Source of the DNA: an uncultured Planctomycetota bacterium
Lineage (GTDB): Bacteria; Planctomycetota; UBA1135; GCA-002686595
Assembly (NCBI GenBank): GCA_903928115.1
Contig: CAIYPP010000054.1
Span: 52,108-116,107 of the forward strand
DNA: 64,000 nucleotides
Direction of reading: 5' to 3'
Part shown: positions 60,528 to 64,000 of the stretch, piece after piece
Numbering within the stretch: position 1 is the stretch's first letter
Layout of the letters: every line of letters begins with the position of its first letter
Translations under genes and position numbers: made by a program
The notes under the pieces: generated by a model
The model's database searches: none
What the model was told of the DNA's origin: nothing
What the model saw: the letters and a program-made list of their open reading frames with translations, nothing else

Positions 60528-60841
60528 GTGGATCGAAGGAGACGTGGAGTCGAGGGTGGCGGTGCGGGACGAAGGTGTCCGCGCGCCGGAGCCCAAGCTG
60601 GGCTCAGGGATGAAAAGGGGTGGAACGGGAGCCGAGAGCGGCTTCCCCGCCGATTTGCGGGGGGCGAGGAGTGTAGCGAGGGCGGGGCGGGAGTCAAACC
60701 TCGCCCCCGTCGGGCGCGCCCCGAGCGGCCCCAGAGGCCCCCCCGCGGGCTCTCTCCAGGTTTGCGATTTCCCAAAACCGGCCCCGATGGCTCATACTTG
60801 AGGACTGGACCGGGGCGCTCGCGAGGCACCGGCAGCATGCC

Positions 60842-61882
60842 GTGACCGAATCTTCGACCAGCGCGTCCGCCGACGGTGGCCGCCCCGAGCTGTCCGCCCG
60901 TGCGGGCCCGGCCGCCCGCGACCTCTCCGGCCGCGCGGCCGTGCGGGTCCTCGTCTGCGACCACCGCGGTGAAGGGACCCTCGCGCGCGCACGCCTGCTC
61001 GGCCAGCTCGGCTACTCGGTGGACGTCTCCGCCACGCTGCGGCGCTCGCTGGAGATGCTGGCCCACTCCCCGCCTTCCGTGGTGCTGCTCGATTCGCTCG
61101 CAGGTCTGGGGCAGGCCGAGTTCGAGGTCATCGACCGCGCGCGGCGCGCGGACCTGCGCACGGGGTTGCTCGCGGTCGTCGATGCCGAGGGCCCCGGCAG
61201 CGGCCTCCTCGCGGCCGTGCGCGGCGAGCGTCACGGGCCGATCGATCTCCTGCGCCGAGGCGCGAGCGAAGACGAGCTCGCCGTGCGCGTGGAGATGCTC
61301 CTGCGGCGCATCGAGACGCGCAGCGAGCTCGAGCGGCTGCAGCACCTCGCGACGCACGACGACCGCACGGACCTGCTGCGGCCGCAAGTCTTCCAAGAGC
61401 AGCTGCGCCAGCACTTCTCCGCCGCGCAGCGCCACCAGCTCGACCTCGGGCTGCTCCTGATCGACCTCGACGACTTCGGGCGCATCAACAAGCTCTACGA
61501 CCACACGGTCGGCGACGAAGTCATTGCGCGCGTCGGCGCGGCGATCCGGCGCTCGCTGCGCGCGGAAGACGTCGCGTCGCGCCTTGGCGGCGACGAGTTC
61601 TGCGTGCTGCTGCCCTACACGCGCAAGGTCGACGCCGCGCGCGTGGTGCAGCGTCTCTTGGAGCAGATCCCCGAGGCCACCTCGGAGATCAAGGTGCACC
61701 CGCAGCTCACCGTGACCGCGAGCCTCGGCTTCGAGACCTTCAATGGCGAGGACGTCGAGAGCGAAGGCCAGATGCGCCAGCATGCGGAAGAGGCGCTGCG
61801 CCACGCCAAGCGCTCGGGCGGCGATCGCGGAATCTACTATCGCAGCCTCGATTCCTCGTTGCGCGCGGCGCGCGGCGCGTAG
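60842..61882 (+). CDS. diguanylate cyclase with receiver-like domain
   Basis: About 346 residues, GTG start. The C-terminal GGDEF domain has the intact GGDEF motif (about 249-253), the metal-binding LLIDLDDFGRIN, and an allosteric inhibition site RxxD (RAED, 240-243) 5 residues before GGDEF, so it should make c-di-GMP and be feedback-inhibited. The N-terminal part (VRVLVCDHRGEGTLARARLLGQLGYSV, VVLLDSLAG) looks like a response-regulator receiver with only some phospho-site residues, so phosphorylation is uncertain. It is divergent from rpsB. Confidence 0.9.
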   Translation: MTESSTSASADGGRPELSARAGPAARDLSGRAAVRVLVCDHRGEGTLARARLLGQLGYSVDVSATLRRSLEMLAHSPPSVVLLDSLAGLGQAEFEVIDRARRADLRTGLLAVVDAEGPGSGLLAAVRGERHGPIDLLRRGASEDELAVRVEMLLRRIETRSELERLQHLATHDDRTDLLRPQVFQEQLRQHFSAAQRHQLDLGLLLIDLDDFGRINKLYDHTVGDEVIARVGAAIRRSLRAEDVASRLGGDEFCVLLPYTRKVDAARVVQRLLEQIPEATSEIKVHPQLTVTASLGFETFNGEDVESEGQMRQHAEEALRHAKRSGGDRGIYYRSLDSSLRAARGA

Positions 61883-61895
61883 CGACGACTCCCCG

Positions 61896-63089
61896 CTAGC
61901 GCACGAGCAAGAGGCGCAGCCAGTCCGCGCGATCGGCCACGAACGAGCGCTCGTCCATGTCGACGACGAGGGCGATGCGCTTCACGCCGCGGAGCTCGAG
62001 CGCGGGCAGCGCGAGCGGCGCCTCCCCGCCGCGCACTCGGCCGCTGCGCCACGCGGGCTCGGGCGTTTCATCCAGATAGATCGAGAACTCGACCGAGCCC
62101 TTGTACGCGAAGAGCCGCACGGAGTCGTCGATCGCGACGGCGCCACGCAGCGACTTCCAGCCGCCGTCGAGCGCGAACTCCAGCCGTGACGGCGCGTGAA
62201 CGCCGAGCCCGCGCGACCAGATTCGACCGCCCGCGGAGAGCGGCGTGCCGACGACCGAGAGGTCGCGCTGCCACGGCCAGTTCATGCCGACGCCGTCGCC
62301 CTCGGCCCAGCCTTCGCGCACGAGCGTGGGCTCGAGCAGCGACAGGAACGCGACGCTGCCATCGGCGAGCGTGACTTCGCGCACCGCGCCGCTCGGAAGC
62401 TCCAGCGTGCGCTGCGCATCGAGCGCGAGCGAGAGCCCCGCCGCGCTCCAGCTCGCGAGCGCGCCGCTGAGGCGCCCTCCGTCCGCGAGATCGACCGCCA
62501 CGGCGCCAGCCGGCAGCGCACGCGGCTCCTCGAGCGGCTCGACGAACAACGCCGCGACCTCGCTCCACGGGAAGGTGCGCGAGCCGAGGACGCTGTCGAA
62601 GACGACGCCCTCGGCGCTGAAGCCCTCGAGCGTGCCGTCGACCTTGTCGAAGCCGCCGGGGCGCACCCAGACGAGTCGGTCGCCGCTCGGCGCGCGCTCC
62701 AGTCCGGCCGGCGCGCGCGCGTCGAACTCGATGGCGAAGATCTCGCCCACGTCGAGAGTGAGCGCGACTCCGCCCGCGAGCTCGACGCTGAGCGAGTCGC
62801 CTTCGCCGCCGCCGACCGCCGCGCGCACGCGATCGCCGCCGACGAGCGAGACCCTCGCGCGCCTCTCGGCCGCGCCGGCAGGGTCGGGCTCCTCGCAGCC
62901 CTCGACGCGCAGCGCCACCGCGCCGAGCTCGGAGAGCGAGCGCAGCTCGAGGCCCTCGAGCGAGCGCGACGTCAGCGTGCCTTCCCGGCTCTCGATCCAG
63001 AGCTTGCCCGACTCCGGCCGCCCGACGAGCGGCAGGAAGGCCAAGGGGAGCGCAAGCGACGGCAGAGCGACGGAGCGGAGCGAGACCAT
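61896..63089 (-). CDS. exported protein with C-terminal NPCBM domain
   Basis: About 397 residues with a signal peptide ([17 protein letters not shown]). The first two thirds contain beta-rich repeats of an SH3-like flavour ([57 protein letters not shown]). The C-terminal 140 residues are an NPCBM-type carbohydrate-binding module ([36 protein letters not shown] and [13 protein letters not shown]), common in planctomycete exported proteins. No catalytic motif. It ends 13 bases past the GGDEF gene stop, convergently. Confidence 0.85.
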   Translation of the reverse strand: MVSLRSVALPSLALPLAFLPLVGRPESGKLWIESREGTLTSRSLEGLELRSLSELGAVALRVEGCEEPDPAGAAERRARVSLVGGDRVRAAVGGGEGDSLSVELAGGVALTLDVGEIFAIEFDARAPAGLERAPSGDRLVWVRPGGFDKVDGTLEGFSAEGVVFDSVLGSRTFPWSEVAALFVEPLEEPRALPAGAVAVDLADGGRLSGALASWSAAGLSLALDAQRTLELPSGAVREVTLADGSVAFLSLLEPTLVREGWAEGDGVGMNWPWQRDLSVVGTPLSAGGRIWSRGLGVHAPSRLEFALDGGWKSLRGAVAIDDSVRLFAYKGSVEFSIYLDETPEPAWRSGRVRGGEAPLALPALELRGVKRIALVVDMDERSFVADRADWLRLLLVR

Positions 63090-63136
63090 GCGCGAGATGC
63101 TACGGCGCAGGGCGCGGGGTGCGAGCGGGCCGATTG

Positions 63137-63192
63137 CTGCCAGCTTGGCAGAAGCCGCTCGGCGGTCTCGCAGCCGCTGCCAGAACGGCAGC
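63137..63192. promoter_or_regulatory. two inverted repeats 40 bp apart upstream of groEL
   Basis: The inverted repeat ctgcca-gct-tggcag (63137-63151) and gctgcc-agaac-ggcagc (63176-63192) share the core gctgccag and their centres are 40 bp apart, about four helix turns. They lie between the divergent NPCBM gene and groEL. This is an operator-like arrangement; the regulator is unknown. It is not the CIRCE sequence. Confidence 0.35.
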
Positions 63193-63425
63193 GACCGTCC
63201 CCGGGGCGGCCCCCCGACAGCCCGCGCGCGGTCACGGCACCGTTCTTGCATGGAAGCCTCTTCACAGGCTCGGGCCGCCGCGCAGTCGCGGCTGCGCGGG
63301 GTCTGGGTGGCGTGCCCTGCCAAGAGCGCGCCGTCACCAGATCCCTCCGCGGGCCTGCAACGACCACGGGCACGGCCTCCGCCGCGCTCGGCTCCCCACT
63401 CTCCCCTCTCCTTCCACTCTCCCCC

Positions 63426-63445
63426 GCGGCTCGGCTCCGAGCCGC
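63426..63445 (+). promoter_or_regulatory. 9-bp hairpin in the groEL leader
   Basis: Arms 63426-63434 and 63437-63445 are exact inverse complements with only ct between, ending 28 bases before the groEL ATG. It may affect groEL translation or mRNA stability. The remainder of the 384-base gap (63090-63473) shows only a pyrimidine-rich tract and no gene. Confidence 0.3.
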
Positions 63446-63473
63446 AACCCCCGAGACGACCAAGGTCCCCTCC

Positions 63474-64000
63474 ATGGCAGCCAAGCAGATTGTGTTCGAA
63501 GCCGACGCGCGTGAAGCGATCCGGCGCGGCGTCGAGAAGCTCTCCAAGGCCGTGACCAGCACGCTCGGCCCCCGCGGCCGCAACGCGGTGCTCGACAAGG
63601 GCTGGGGCGCGCCGACCGTCACCAAGGACGGCGTCACCGTCGCCGAAGAAGTCCAGCTGAACGATCCCTACGAGGATCTCGGCGCGAAGCTCGTCAAGGA
63701 AGTCGCGAGCAAGACCAGCGATGTCGCCGGCGACGGCACGACGACCGCCACGCTGCTCACGGAAGCGATCTTCACGCAGGGCCTGCGCGCGATCACCGCG
63801 GGCGCCTCGCACGCGCGCCTCGTCGCGGGTCTCTCCGACGGACGCGACGCGGTGCTCGCCGCGCTCGACAAGATGTCGAAGAAGGTCACGAGCAACGATG
63901 AGGTCCGCCAAGTCGGCACGATCTCCGCGAACAACGACGCGCGCGTCGGCAAGATCATCGGCGACGCGATGGACAAGGTCGGCAAGGACGGCGTCATCAC
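63474..64000 (+). CDS. groEL: chaperonin GroEL (C-terminus beyond window)
   Basis: The first 175 codons of Gro[96 protein letters not shown] carries the ATP-binding segments GPRGRN and the DGTTTAT motif with its catalytic Asp. No groES lies upstream, so this is either a separate groEL copy or one with a different layout. The gene continues past base 64000. Confidence 0.97.
   Translation, partial: MAAKQIVFEADAREAIRRGVEKLSKAVTSTLGPRGRNAVLDKGWGAPTVTKDGVTVAEEVQLNDPYEDLGAKLVKEVASKTSDVAGDGTTTATLLTEAIFTQGLRAITAGASHARLVAGLSDGRDAVLAALDKMSKKVTSNDEVRQVGTISANNDARVGKIIGDAMDKVGKDGVI

Noticed and set aside
63090..63473. CIRCE operator before groEL
   Set aside because: No TTAGCACTC-N9-GAGTGCTAA or close variant is visible in the 384-base gap.

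Overview
The window is very GC-rich (roughly 70 percent by eye), gene-dense chromosomal DNA from a Gram-negative-type bacterium. Many lipoproteins and exported proteins, sulfatase-like proteins, an S46 dipeptidyl-peptidase, an NPCBM-domain protein, a deoxyhypusine-synthase-like protein and scattered ebo genes fit Planctomycetota best. That assignment is inference: there is no rRNA here to confirm it. I see no prophage, insertion sequence or CRISPR array, so this reads as core or lineage-specific chromosome.

Layout. 1-12.6 kb: a truncated sulfatase-like lipoprotein, a TPR/HExxH lipoprotein, a thioredoxin-like exported protein, ribD, mdh, an SGNH hydrolase, a beta-propeller lipoprotein, miaB, a hotdog thioesterase and two small exported proteins. 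12.6-18.8 kb: a minus-strand run of a PTPS-III-like folate enzyme plus a three-gene ABC exporter, then a plus-strand run of pseudopilin-like protein, FkbM methyltransferase, amidohydrolase and lipoprotein. 18.8-22.5 kb: a tight four-gene minus-strand operon of coiled-coil lipoprotein, exported alpha/alpha-toroid (squalene-cyclase-like) protein, EboA and EboB. 22.7-31 kb: pruA, a UPF0261/cupin pair, two paralogous methyltransferases, an outer-membrane-like lipoprotein and nadA. 31-42 kb: a second sulfatase-like protein, an rlmN-type gene, an S46 peptidase, a secreted cyclase, Rieske ferredoxin plus threonine synthase, an RmlC-like cupin, a sulfotransferase, a DHS-like enzyme and a GT2 glycosyltransferase. 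42-49 kb: a long minus-strand run of MFS transporter, pabB, an uncharacterised HEAT/membrane/lipoprotein trio, xseA and the GT2. 49-54.5 kb: a DUF2203-xerC pair, two small envelope genes, tRNA-Glu, EboE and a Trm112-like protein. 54.6-64 kb: an unknown exported protein, an aminopeptidase P, two tRNA-Lys genes, the conserved rpsB-tsf-pyrH-frr translation cluster, a GGDEF protein, an NPCBM-domain protein and the start of groEL.

The most interesting biology is the ebo set. EboA and EboB are translationally linked to an exported toroid protein and a coiled-coil lipoprotein, while EboE lies about 33 kb away and EboC, EboD and EboF are absent from the window. In cyanobacteria ebo genes help move a secondary-metabolite precursor across the inner membrane, so this may be a rearranged form of that pathway with new envelope partners. 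Three intergenic stretches (24.54-24.77, 32.35-32.70 and 52.53-52.72 kb) are packed with stem-loops and have no gene; they are candidate structured RNAs. Four gene pairs use an identical GTGA stop/start overlap and two convergent pairs share a CTAG stop overlap, showing extreme compaction.
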